A model generated the notes under the pieces. That model saw nothing but the letters and a program-made list of their open reading frames with translations. It was not told the DNA's origin and did not search any database. Below are positions 24,156 to 30,834 of a stretch of DNA of 64,000 bases, piece after piece. Made by a program: the position numbers and the translations under genes. The number at the start of each line of letters is the position of its first letter. Within the stretch, counting starts at the first letter, position 1. Source of the DNA: Rhodococcus sp. B50 (lineage in GTDB: Bacteria; Actinomycetota; Actinomycetes; Mycobacteriales; Mycobacteriaceae); NCBI RefSeq assembly GCF_013602415.1, contig NZ_WPAG02000002.1, positions 5,087,480 to 5,151,479 of the forward strand. The letters are read 5' to 3'.

Positions 24156-25211
24156 GTGGATGGGGCCGGCATCGGTCCGTCGGGGCTCGACGGCAATGCG
24201 TTGGATGCAACAGCGCTGGATTCGTCGCTACTGGTACGCCCGGTCGCAGCCCCGCCTCGGAAGGGTTGGCGCCGGGTGGTCTACCGGGCGACCGGTGGTC
24301 GCGTCCATGTCGGGGAGAGTTCGCGGCAGCAACGCAGGGACGAGCTGGCCGAGCGGGTGCGTGCACCGCTGCACGGCTGCCATCGGATCGCCCTGCTGAG
24401 TCTCAAGGGCGGAGTGGGGAAGACGACCACCACGGTCACGCTCGGCTCGACCTTCGCAGAGCTGCGCGGTGATCGGATCGTCGCGGTCGACGCGAATCCG
24501 GACCGCGGCACGCTGAGCCAGAAGGTGGCCGAACAGACACCGGCCACCGTGCGCACCCTGCTGCGCGACCAGGCGCTGCTCGAGACGTACGCGGACGTCC
24601 GCGCCTACACGTCGCAGAACACGCATCGTCTCGAGGTGCTCGCCTCGGACACCGACCCGGCGGTCTCCGAGGCGTTCAGCGCCGACGATTACGAGCGGAC
24701 GCTGGACCTGCTCGATCGGTTCTACAGCATCGTGCTCACGGATTGCGGGACCGGACTCATGCACTCGGCCATGAGTGCCATCCTCGAGAACGCAGACACA
24801 CTGGTCGTGATCAGCTCGGGTTCGGTGGACGGCGCCCGCAGCGCCTCGGCCACGCTCGACTGGCTCGATGCGCACGGCTACCGCGAACTCGTCGAGCGAT
24901 CGGTGGCCGTGGTCAACGCGGTGCGGCCGCGCTCGGGCAAGGTCGATCTCGACCTCGTGGTGCGGCATTTCGAACAGCGTTGCCGCGCGGTGCACGTCCT
25001 ACCCTTCGATCCCCACCTCGAAGAGGGTGCGGAGATCGAGCTGGAGCGGTTGCACTCGGAAACGCGGCGTGCACTGCTCGGACTCGCCGCGGATATCGCC
25101 GACGGTTTCGGCACGCAGTGGAACGAAGGCCGGTGGCCCGACGCGCAGGGGCACGACGGTTCGGCCGGTGGCTCGGTGAGCAGTGCGAGCGGTCAGTCGC
25201 CCCGTTCCTGA
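24156..25211 (+). CDS. ParA/MinD-like ATPase (Rv0530-like)
   Basis: A 351-residue protein with an 85-residue N-terminal extension followed by a P-loop ATPase domain of the MinD/ParA type. The Walker A motif is IALLSLKGGVGKTTTTVTLG, switch I is IVAVDANPDRGTL, and the Walker B-like strand is YSIVLTDCGTGLMHSAM. The N-terminal extension plus this ATPase resembles MinD/ParA-like proteins of ESX-type loci, but no ESX genes are here. The GTG at 24156 follows GGGGGAGA. It comes 51 bases after ccsA, the same position as Rv0530, so a membrane or polar role linked to cytochrome assembly is possible but unproven. The 3' end overlaps the convergent gene by 19 bases. Confidence 0.88.
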   Translation: MDGAGIGPSGLDGNALDATALDSSLLVRPVAAPPRKGWRRVVYRATGGRVHVGESSRQQRRDELAERVRAPLHGCHRIALLSLKGGVGKTTTTVTLGSTFAELRGDRIVAVDANPDRGTLSQKVAEQTPATVRTLLRDQALLETYADVRAYTSQNTHRLEVLASDTDPAVSEAFSADDYERTLDLLDRFYSIVLTDCGTGLMHSAMSAILENADTLVVISSGSVDGARSASATLDWLDAHGYRELVERSVAVVNAVRPRSGKVDLDLVVRHFEQRCRAVHVLPFDPHLEEGAEIELERLHSETRRALLGLAADIADGFGTQWNEGRWPDAQGHDGSAGGSVSSASGQSPRS

Positions 25212-25393
25212 TCCGACTCGGTCGGGCCGTCGCCGCTGCGGCGGCGATGCACCTCGCGATCGACCTTCCACAGGAAGTCGGGATCGTCGTCCGGACCGAC
25301 CACGCGGGTCGGCGGTCGAGATGCGGGACCGTACGCCTTCCACAGCAGGACGGCGAGGGTCACCGCACCGATGAGTGCCAACAGATAGAGCAC
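25193..25393 (-). CDS. 66-residue single-pass membrane protein
   Basis: On the minus strand a GTG at 25393 follows a good GGAGGTG ribosome site. The product begins with a membrane helix (LYLLALIGAVTLAVLLWKAYG) and continues with an acidic and basic cytosolic tail containing VVGPDDDPDFLWKVDREVHRR. It is convergent with the ParA-like gene and overlaps its end by 19 bases. Small actinobacterial proteins of this shape are common near ccs/men loci, but I know no function. Confidence 0.75.
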   Translation of the reverse strand: MLYLLALIGAVTLAVLLWKAYGPASRPPTRVVGPDDDPDFLWKVDREVHRRRSGDGPTESDQERGD

Positions 25394-25572
25394 GTTGCAC
25401 CTCCTGACCGTGGCAGTGCCGGACGAGGACGTGCCCTCGCCGTACACCTCCGGGCCGCGGCGCCCGCAGACCGGTTCGTCCACAGTCTATGTGTGCGGAA
25501 CCGGGTCCGGCACGTGGGTTCCGCGAGTGGGCGGACGAGGCCCGGCAGATGCACGCCGGAAGTGCGTCAGGT

Positions 25573-25620
25573 GCCGACTCGGTGGGTCGTTCGTGCGCCG
25601 ACGCGGTGAGTCGTTCGTGC
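25573..25620. repeat. Adjacent 24-bp tandem duplication downstream of bldC
   Basis: Positions 25573-25596 and 25597-25620 are head-to-tail copies of a 24-base unit (GCCGACTCGGTGGGTCGTTC... against GCCGACGCGGTGAGTCGTTC...) differing at two bases. They sit 6 bases beyond the 3' end of bldC. The rest of the 25394-25625 gap shows nothing I can assign. Confidence 0.8.
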
Positions 25621-25625
25621 TGGGA

Positions 25626-25835
25626 TCAGCGCGTCGCTTCGGTCGTGAGCGAGCGGAGGAGTGCCAGGACCTCGGACTCACGGAAGCGGCGATGCCCGCC
25701 CGGGGTCCGCAGCGAGCCCAATCGGCCGGCGTGGGCCCACCGGGTGACGGTCTTGGGATCCACATGGAACAGTGCCGCCACCTGACCCGGGGTCAGCAGG
25801 GATTCCTTCGCGCCGTTGAAAGTGGGTGCGCTCAT
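25626..25835 (-). CDS. bldC: BldC-family DNA-binding regulator
   Basis: A 69-residue protein that is almost entirely one MerR-like winged helix: LLTPGQVAALFHVDPKTVTRWAHAGRLGSLRTPGGHRRFRESEVLALL. This matches Streptomyces BldC (about 68 residues), which lacks the MerR dimerisation helix and binds direct repeats as head-to-tail multimers. The ATG at 25835 follows GGGAGGA at an 8-base spacing; longer in-frame readings have no ribosome site. In Streptomyces BldC delays development; in a non-sporulating relative the targets are unknown. A tandem repeat lies in its own 5' region. Confidence 0.92.
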   Translation of the reverse strand: MSAPTFNGAKESLLTPGQVAALFHVDPKTVTRWAHAGRLGSLRTPGGHRRFRESEVLALLRSLTTEATR

Positions 25836-25859
25836 TGCGAATGTCCTCCCGGTTGTCGT

Positions 25860-25895
25860 GATCGAGTTGTTCGACGCGATCGAGTTGTTCGATCG
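25860..25895 (-). promoter_or_regulatory. 18-bp direct repeat upstream of bldC
   Basis: GATCGAGTTGTTCGACGC (25860-25877) is followed directly by GATCGAGTTGTTCGATCG (25878-25895); the first 15 bases are identical. The repeat lies 25-60 bases upstream of the bldC start. BldC proteins bind direct repeats, so autoregulation is a reasonable guess. Confidence 0.5.
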
Positions 25896-26045
25896 GGATG
25901 TCCAAGCCCATGGTGGCACCGATACCCCTGGTTGCTCGAACGGTCTACGGTTGGTAAAGCGGAAGTAATAGACAAAACGGACGGATGTCCGACTTCGGAA
26001 ATCGCCTCCGAGCTCGTGGTCCGGGCGGCCGGTTAACCTGGACTG

Positions 26046-26426
26046 GTGAACGACGAACGCCGGAACGAACCCTCGGATACCCCCTCGCAGCGCACGCCAC
26101 ACCCTCGTGGTGAGGGCGCCACGGCCGCCGGCCGTCAGACAGGAACCGGGTCCCTGATCCGGGACGTCGCGTTGTACTCGGTGGCCCGACTCGCCCTCGT
26201 AGTCGCGCTCACTCTGCTCATTCTCTACGTTCCGCGTGCGTTCGGGGTGGAAATCCCCTTCCTCGTCGCTGCCCTGTTCGCCGTGCTCATCGCGCTGCCC
26301 GTCTCGCTCGTGCTGTTCTCCTCGCTGCGACGTCGTGTCAACGAGGGCATCGCCGCGGTCGACGAGCGTCGGCGTACCGATCGAGCCGATCTCGAGAAGC
26401 GCATGCGCGGCGAGAACGGGCGGTGA
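26046..26426 (+). CDS. DUF4229 domain membrane protein
   Basis: A 126-residue protein with a disordered N-terminus of about 40 residues, two membrane helices (YSVARLALVVALTLLILYVP and IPFLVAALFAVLIALPVSLVLF), and the typical DUF4229 tail LRRRVNEGIAAVDERRRTDRADLEKRM. It is an actinobacterial family of unknown function. The start is the GTG at 26046. It is divergent from bldC, with 210 bases between the start codons. Its stop overlaps the GTG of the downstream enzyme (GTGA), so the two are translationally coupled. Confidence 0.9.
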   Translation: MNDERRNEPSDTPSQRTPHPRGEGATAAGRQTGTGSLIRDVALYSVARLALVVALTLLILYVPRAFGVEIPFLVAALFAVLIALPVSLVLFSSLRRRVNEGIAAVDERRRTDRADLEKRMRGENGR

Positions 26427-27520
26427 CCGCGACCGGCGTGGTCGTCGACCGCAGCGCATCCCGGGACTGGGTGGACGACGCGGTCCGGCTCATCGAGGCC
26501 GACGCCCAGCGCAGCGCCGACACCCACCTGCTCCGCTACCCGCTCCCGGCCGACCGGGGCGTCGATCTGTATCTCAAGGACGAGTCGACGCACATCACGG
26601 GCAGTCTCAAGCACCGTCTGGCGCGTTCGCTGTTCCTCTACGCCCTGTGCAACGGCTGGATCCGTGAGGGAACTCCGATCATCGAGGCGTCGTCCGGTTC
26701 CACGGCGGTGAGCGAGGCGTACTTCGCGCGACTTCTCGGCCTCGACTTCGTGGCGGTCGTGCCGCGTCGCACGTCGCCGGCGAAGGTCGCGCTCATCGAG
26801 GCCCAGGGCGGCCGCTGCCACTACATCGATCGGCCGCCGGAGATCTACACCGAGGCGCAGCGACTCGCCGACGAACTCGGCGGATGCTTCATGGACCAGT
26901 TCACGAACGCCGAGCGGGTCACCGACTGGCGCGGCAACAACAACATCGCCGAGAGCATCTACTCGCAGATGCGTCTCGAGCGCCATCCCGTGCCGGAGTG
27001 GATCGTCGTCGGCGCCGGGACCGGCGGCACGAGCGCGACCCTCGGTCGATACATCCGCTACCGCCGGCATCGGACGCGACTGGCCGTCGTCGACCCGGAG
27101 AACTCGGCGTTCTTCGGCGGATACGAAACGGGATCGGCCGACTACACCACCGGTCTGCCCTCGCGCATCGAAGGGATCGGGCGGCCGCGCGTCGAGCCGT
27201 CCTTCGTGCCCGAGGTCGTCGATCGGATGGTGCGGGTGCCCGATGCGGCGTCGATCGCCGCCATGCGGCACGCGAGTGCCGCGCTGGGGCGTCGCGTGGG
27301 CGGCTCGACCGGCACGAACCTGTGGGGAGCTTTCGGCCTGATCGCCGAGATGCTTGTCCAGGGTCGCGAGGGCAGCGTCGTGACGTTGCTGTGCGACGGC
27401 GGTGAGCGCTACGCCGACACCTACTTCTCCGACGAGTGGGTCGCCGCCGAGGGGATGGATCTCGCCGAGCCGCTCGCGGTGTTGGAGAAGTTCGCGGCCA
27501 CCGGTCGTTGGGCCCCGTAG
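26423..27520 (+). CDS. PLP-dependent cysteine synthase-family enzyme (Cds1-like)
   Basis: A 365-residue fold-type II PLP enzyme. The PLP lysine is in STHITGSLKHRLARSL, the substrate loop in IIEASSGSTAVSEAYFA, and the phosphate-binding glycine loop in VVGAGTGGTSATLGR. It resembles the actinobacterial cysteine synthase-like family that includes M. tuberculosis Cds1 (Rv3684), reported as a cysteine desulfhydrase, more than CysK, because the active-site loop differs from the usual NPTGSVKDR. Whether it makes or breaks cysteine is open. It overlaps the DUF4229 gene by 4 bases. Confidence 0.83.
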   Translation: MTATGVVVDRSASRDWVDDAVRLIEADAQRSADTHLLRYPLPADRGVDLYLKDESTHITGSLKHRLARSLFLYALCNGWIREGTPIIEASSGSTAVSEAYFARLLGLDFVAVVPRRTSPAKVALIEAQGGRCHYIDRPPEIYTEAQRLADELGGCFMDQFTNAERVTDWRGNNNIAESIYSQMRLERHPVPEWIVVGAGTGGTSATLGRYIRYRRHRTRLAVVDPENSAFFGGYETGSADYTTGLPSRIEGIGRPRVEPSFVPEVVDRMVRVPDAASIAAMRHASAALGRRVGGSTGTNLWGAFGLIAEMLVQGREGSVVTLLCDGGERYADTYFSDEWVAAEGMDLAEPLAVLEKFAATGRWAP

Positions 27521-27547
27521 AGCTCCTCGACCTGCGCACATTCCGGT

Positions 27548-27595
27548 TTGTCAATTTTCGTTGACGCGGCCATGTTGTCAACCTATATTGACAAC
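27548..27595 (+). promoter_or_regulatory. Near-consensus promoter with two palindromic operators, leaderless start
   Basis: The -35 TTGACG (27561-27566) and -10 TATATT (27584-27589) are 17 bases apart, and the ATG at 27596 begins 7 bases after the -10, so the mRNA is probably leaderless. A perfect palindrome TTGTCAA-N6-TTGACAA (27575-27594) covers the -10. A second copy, TTGTCAA-N6-TTGACGC (27548-27567), covers the -35, 27 bases upstream. Such placement predicts tight repression, most simply by the HTH protein encoded next. Confidence 0.8.
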
Positions 27596-27811
27596 ATGAG
27601 TGAAGCCACCACCCTCGCCGCTGCCGCCGCGAGCTCCGATCCGACAGTGGGCCTGCGCGCCGTGCGTGCCCTGCGTCGGCTGCTGGAACGGCTCGAGGAG
27701 GTCCAGGTGGCGAATGCCCGCGAGCGGGGCTGGTCCTGGCAGGCCATCGCCGACGAACTCGGGGTCAGCCGACAGGCGGTACACCAGAAACACAACCGGA
27801 AGCGCAGGTGA
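27596..27811 (+). CDS. Small helix-turn-helix protein paired with Clp-N protein
   Basis: A 71-residue protein. After an Ala-rich start comes a helix (LRAVRALRRLLERLEEVQVANARERG) and a helix-turn-helix (WSWQAIADELGVSRQAVHQKHNRKR) resembling sigma-factor region 4. The ATG at 27596 has no ribosome site because it lies immediately after a promoter -10 box, so translation is expected from a leaderless transcript. The stop overlaps the GTG of the Clp-N gene (GTGA). It is probably the repressor acting on the palindromes in its own promoter; the signal is unknown. Confidence 0.88.
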   Translation: MSEATTLAAAAASSDPTVGLRAVRALRRLLERLEEVQVANARERGWSWQAIADELGVSRQAVHQKHNRKRR

Positions 27812-28380
27812 TCGACATGTTCGAACGATTCGCCGACGGTGCCAGATCCGGCGTCGTGGCAGCGCAGCAAGAGGCCATCCGCGTGCACGCCCCTCGTATC
27901 GAGGCGTCACATCTTCTGATCGGGGTCGCCGTCGCCGCGGACGAACCACTCCGGGTCCTGCTCGCGGAGGCGGGCCTGACGGTCGACGGCCTGCGTTCCG
28001 CACGCGCGGCCCGTACCGCCGACTCGCCGCTGGGGGACGAGGACGCCGCGGCGCTCGAAGCGATCGGGATCGATCTCGACGAGGTCCGCACCCGTCTCGA
28101 GGCCGCCTTCGGTGAGGGAGTGCTCGATCGGCGAAGCGCCGACCGCCGGGGCTTCGCGAACCGCCTCGGCCACATCCCCTTCGACCGGGCCGCGAGGAAG
28201 TCGCTCGAACTCGCGCTGCGGGAGGCGATCGCACGCCACGAACGTGTCATCCGCCCCGAGCATCTCCTGCTCGGTCTGCTGCGCAGCGACGATCCGTCGA
28301 CGACCGCTCTCGTCGAATCGCGGATCCCCCGCGACGAGCTACGGCAGCTCCTGACGACACACCTCGACGCCGCCGCCTGA
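27808..28380 (+). CDS. Clp N-terminal domain protein (two Clp-N repeats, no ATPase)
   Basis: A 190-residue protein made of two Clp-N (double-repeat) segments: residues about 3-75 (MFERFADGARSGVVAAQQEA, IEASHLLIGVAVAADEP) and about 100-180 (FDRAARKSLELALREAIARH, IRPEHLLLGLLRSDDPSTTALVE). These are the substrate- or adaptor-binding domain of ClpA/ClpC without the AAA+ modules. Such stand-alone proteins may bind ClpC substrates or adaptors, or have an antibiotic-binding role; none is proven here. It starts at GTG 27808, coupled to the HTH gene; an ATG at 27817 is possible. Confidence 0.9.
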   Translation: MIDMFERFADGARSGVVAAQQEAIRVHAPRIEASHLLIGVAVAADEPLRVLLAEAGLTVDGLRSARAARTADSPLGDEDAAALEAIGIDLDEVRTRLEAAFGEGVLDRRSADRRGFANRLGHIPFDRAARKSLELALREAIARHERVIRPEHLLLGLLRSDDPSTTALVESRIPRDELRQLLTTHLDAAA

Positions 28381-28399
28381 CACCGCCGTCCGGACGGTG

Positions 28400-29389
28400 C
28401 TACCGGCCGGCCTGCGCCGGAACGACGGCGAGCGGGCGCGCGGTGACGAGCGGGACGACCGTCGCCGCGACGAGCATGAGCGTGCCGATCGCGATCACCG
28501 CGAACGGCCACCACTGACGATCGGCGGTGGGGACCACCGCATCTGCCTGCGTATCCGTGGCACCGCCCGGTGCGGTGCGCGGTAGTGCTTCCGTCGCCGA
28601 CCGGACGTTGTCCGCGATGCCGCCGACGACATCGGCCACCGGGCCGACACCGTCGACGAGCTGTCCCGTGCCGTCCGTGAGCGCCCGCCCACCGTCGTCG
28701 AGGAGGACGAGACCGTCGCGGAGCTGCCGCGACCCCTCGGCCGCCTGCGCCATACCCGCGACGAACTGGGCGTTCGGATCGGTGAGTTCGTAGGCGAGCT
28801 GCTGGGCGCCGTCGCGCAACTGCCCGAGCTGGTCGAGGGTGTCCGGTCCGAGGCCCTGCGTGTCCAGGGTCTCGACGAGTCCGCGCAGCTGTGCGGCCGC
28901 GTTCTGCGAGACCGGATCCGGTGAGGCGCCGAGCGTGGTGGCGACGGCGGTGAGCCGAGCGGTCACGTCGCCCTGCATCTCACCGAAACCGGAGAGGCGG
29001 CCGACGACCTCGTCGACGCCACCGCTGACCTGACGAGCACCGTCGCCGAGCATGTCGACACCGCCGTCGAGCTGCCCGAGGCCGTCGGCGAGCTGCTCTC
29101 CGCCGTCGCGTGCCTGCCGGAGGCCGTCCGAGAGCTGCCGGGCACCGTCGTCGAGCTGGGTGCTGCCCTCCGTCAGCTGCCCGACCCCACCGTCGAGCAC
29201 CGACAACGGCAGTCCGGCCCGCTGCAGATTGCTCCGGGCCTCGTCGATGCCGCCCTCCGGCGGAGCCGGTTGTTCCGCAGCGGTTGCGACCGCCGGCTCG
29301 GGGCGGTCGATCCAGGCGAACACCGAACCCGTGCCCACGAGGAGCAGTCCGGCCAGGGCGAAGAACAGGGGGAGAAGACGTGAACGCAC
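28400..29389 (-). CDS. Membrane-anchored coiled-coil protein with QL-x-DG repeats
   Basis: About 329 residues on the minus strand. An N-terminal membrane helix (RLLPLFFALAGLLLVGTG) is followed by an extracytoplasmic region with many repeats of the form QL-x-DG or QL-x-x-G (TQLDDGARQLSDGLRQARDG and GEQLADGLGQLDGGVDMLGD), and a second helix near the C-terminus (WPFAVIAIGTLMLVAATVVPLV). This resembles the extracellular part of YhgE/Pip and MmpL-associated proteins. The GTG at 29389 is a best guess without a clear ribosome site; a GTG at 29491 is also open. The function is unknown. Confidence 0.72.
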   Translation of the reverse strand: MRSRLLPLFFALAGLLLVGTGSVFAWIDRPEPAVATAAEQPAPPEGGIDEARSNLQRAGLPLSVLDGGVGQLTEGSTQLDDGARQLSDGLRQARDGGEQLADGLGQLDGGVDMLGDGARQVSGGVDEVVGRLSGFGEMQGDVTARLTAVATTLGASPDPVSQNAAAQLRGLVETLDTQGLGPDTLDQLGQLRDGAQQLAYELTDPNAQFVAGMAQAAEGSRQLRDGLVLLDDGGRALTDGTGQLVDGVGPVADVVGGIADNVRSATEALPRTAPGGATDTQADAVVPTADRQWWPFAVIAIGTLMLVAATVVPLVTARPLAVVPAQAGR

Positions 29390-29500
29390 GCTCGACGACG
29401 CTACCGAGCGTCGCTGAGAGACCCCTGAGGGGGAGGGGTGGCCCCATGCGCGCCCGATTCGCCCGTTCCGGGACCGCCCACCGTATGCCACAGTGGCACC

Positions 29501-29890
29501 ATGATTTCTCTGATACTGCGGTTGATCATCAACGCGGTCGGACTGTGGCTCGCGGTCGAGCTCGTCGACGGAATCGATTACACCGATCCCGCGGGCACAT
29601 CCGACACGACGCGCAAGATCGTCACCCTCGTCGTCCTCGCACTCATCTTCACGATCGTCAACGCACTCGTGAAACCGCTGGTGAAGTTGCTGTCGCTGCC
29701 GCTGGTGATCCTCACCCTCGGATTGTTCCTGCTGGTCGTCAACGCGCTGATGCTACTGCTCACCGCATGGCTGAGCGGATTCACCGAGTACGGGCTCACG
29801 ATCGACGGTTTCTGGGCGGCACTGTGGGGCGGCGTGATCATCGCGATCGTCAACTTCGTCCTCGGGCTGGTCGTGCCCGACCGCGACTGA
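29501..29890 (+). CDS. Phage holin family protein (PF04020-type, four membrane helices)
   Basis: A 129-residue membrane protein with four hydrophobic helices: ILRLIINAVGLWLAVELV, KIVTLVVLALIFTIVNALV, LPLVILTLGLFLLVVNALMLLL and AALWGGVIIAIVNFVLGLVV. The pattern and NALVKPLVKLL are typical of the phage-holin-family-4-like PF04020 group, which is widespread in bacterial chromosomes and not itself evidence of a phage. There are no lysis or phage genes nearby. The start is the ATG at 29501, divergent from the coiled-coil protein. Confidence 0.87.
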   Translation: MISLILRLIINAVGLWLAVELVDGIDYTDPAGTSDTTRKIVTLVVLALIFTIVNALVKPLVKLLSLPLVILTLGLFLLVVNALMLLLTAWLSGFTEYGLTIDGFWAALWGGVIIAIVNFVLGLVVPDRD

Positions 29891-29917
29891 TCCCCGACCG
29901 CCGCGCTCGCGTCATGG

Positions 29918-30787
29918 TCAGCCGAAGGCCAGCGCGGGCGCGGTGGCCACCGCCCACACGAGCATCGCGACGCCCGAATCGCTCAACGCCGGGATCAGCG
30001 CGAGTCCGAGGGCACCGGCCCGGACCGGCTTGTGCGCGCGGATCGCGAAGGGTGCCGCGAGGAAGCCGGCGAGGGCCCAGGGTGTCGCTGCGACCAGCAC
30101 GATCGACATCACGAACGGCACGACGACGAGTACGAGGTGCAGCGTGCGGGTCCTCGGGTCGCCGAGCTTGACCGCGAGGGTCCGCTTGCCGGTCTCCGCG
30201 TCGGTCGCGATGTCACGGAGATTGTTCGTCACCAGCACGGCCGTCGAGATCGAACCGATGGCGATCGCGCATGCCAGACCCACCCCGTCGATGCGACCGG
30301 CCTGGACGAACTGCGTGCCCAACACCGCGACGAGCCCGAAGAAGACGAAGACGCCGATCTCCCCGAAGCCGCTGTAGCCGTAAGGGTTCTTCCCGCCGGT
30401 GTAGTACCAGGCACCGGCGATGCAGACCGCGCCGACGAGCACGAGCCACCACGCCGTGGTGAGAGCGAGGGCGAGTCCCGCGACCGCGGCGATACCGAAG
30501 CACACGAACGCCGCGCGCTTGACGGCGCCGGGGCTCGCTGCGCCCGAGCCGACCAGCCGCATCGGGCCGACCCGTTCGTCGTCGGTGCCGCGGATGCCGT
30601 CGGAGTAGTCGTTGGCGAAGTTCACGCCGATGATCAGTCCGAGCGCGACGATCAGTGCCAGCAGCGCCTTCCACCACACGGCCTCGCCGAGCCACGCCGC
30701 AGCGCCCGTGCCTGCCAGGACGGGTGCTATCGCGTTGGGGAGGGTGCGCGGACGAGCGCCTTCGAGCCATTGACCAGCGGTTGCCAT
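29918..30787 (-). CDS. menA: 1,4-dihydroxy-2-naphthoate polyprenyltransferase
   Basis: MenA attaches the polyprenyl chain to 1,4-dihydroxy-2-naphthoate, forming demethylmenaquinone in the membrane. The 289-residue protein has about nine membrane helices and the two aspartate-rich prenyltransferase motifs: GVNFANDYSDGIRGTDDERVGP and VTNNLRDIATDAETGKRTLAV. It starts with MATAGQWLEGARPRTLPNAI, typical of the actinobacterial enzyme. The gene runs in the same direction as menE, 47 bases upstream. Confidence 0.96.
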   Translation of the reverse strand: MATAGQWLEGARPRTLPNAIAPVLAGTGAAAWLGEAVWWKALLALIVALGLIIGVNFANDYSDGIRGTDDERVGPMRLVGSGAASPGAVKRAAFVCFGIAAVAGLALALTTAWWLVLVGAVCIAGAWYYTGGKNPYGYSGFGEIGVFVFFGLVAVLGTQFVQAGRIDGVGLACAIAIGSISTAVLVTNNLRDIATDAETGKRTLAVKLGDPRTRTLHLVLVVVPFVMSIVLVAATPWALAGFLAAPFAIRAHKPVRAGALGLALIPALSDSGVAMLVWAVATAPALAFG

Positions 30788-30834
30788 GGGTCGATCTTCG
30801 CACCCGGGCCGGTTCGGCGAGTCGCGCGCACCGG

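Noticed and set aside
29501..29890. Phage holin-like protein as a sign of a prophage
   Set aside because: PF04020 proteins are common chromosomal membrane proteins. No endolysin, structural or integrase gene and no attachment repeats were seen.
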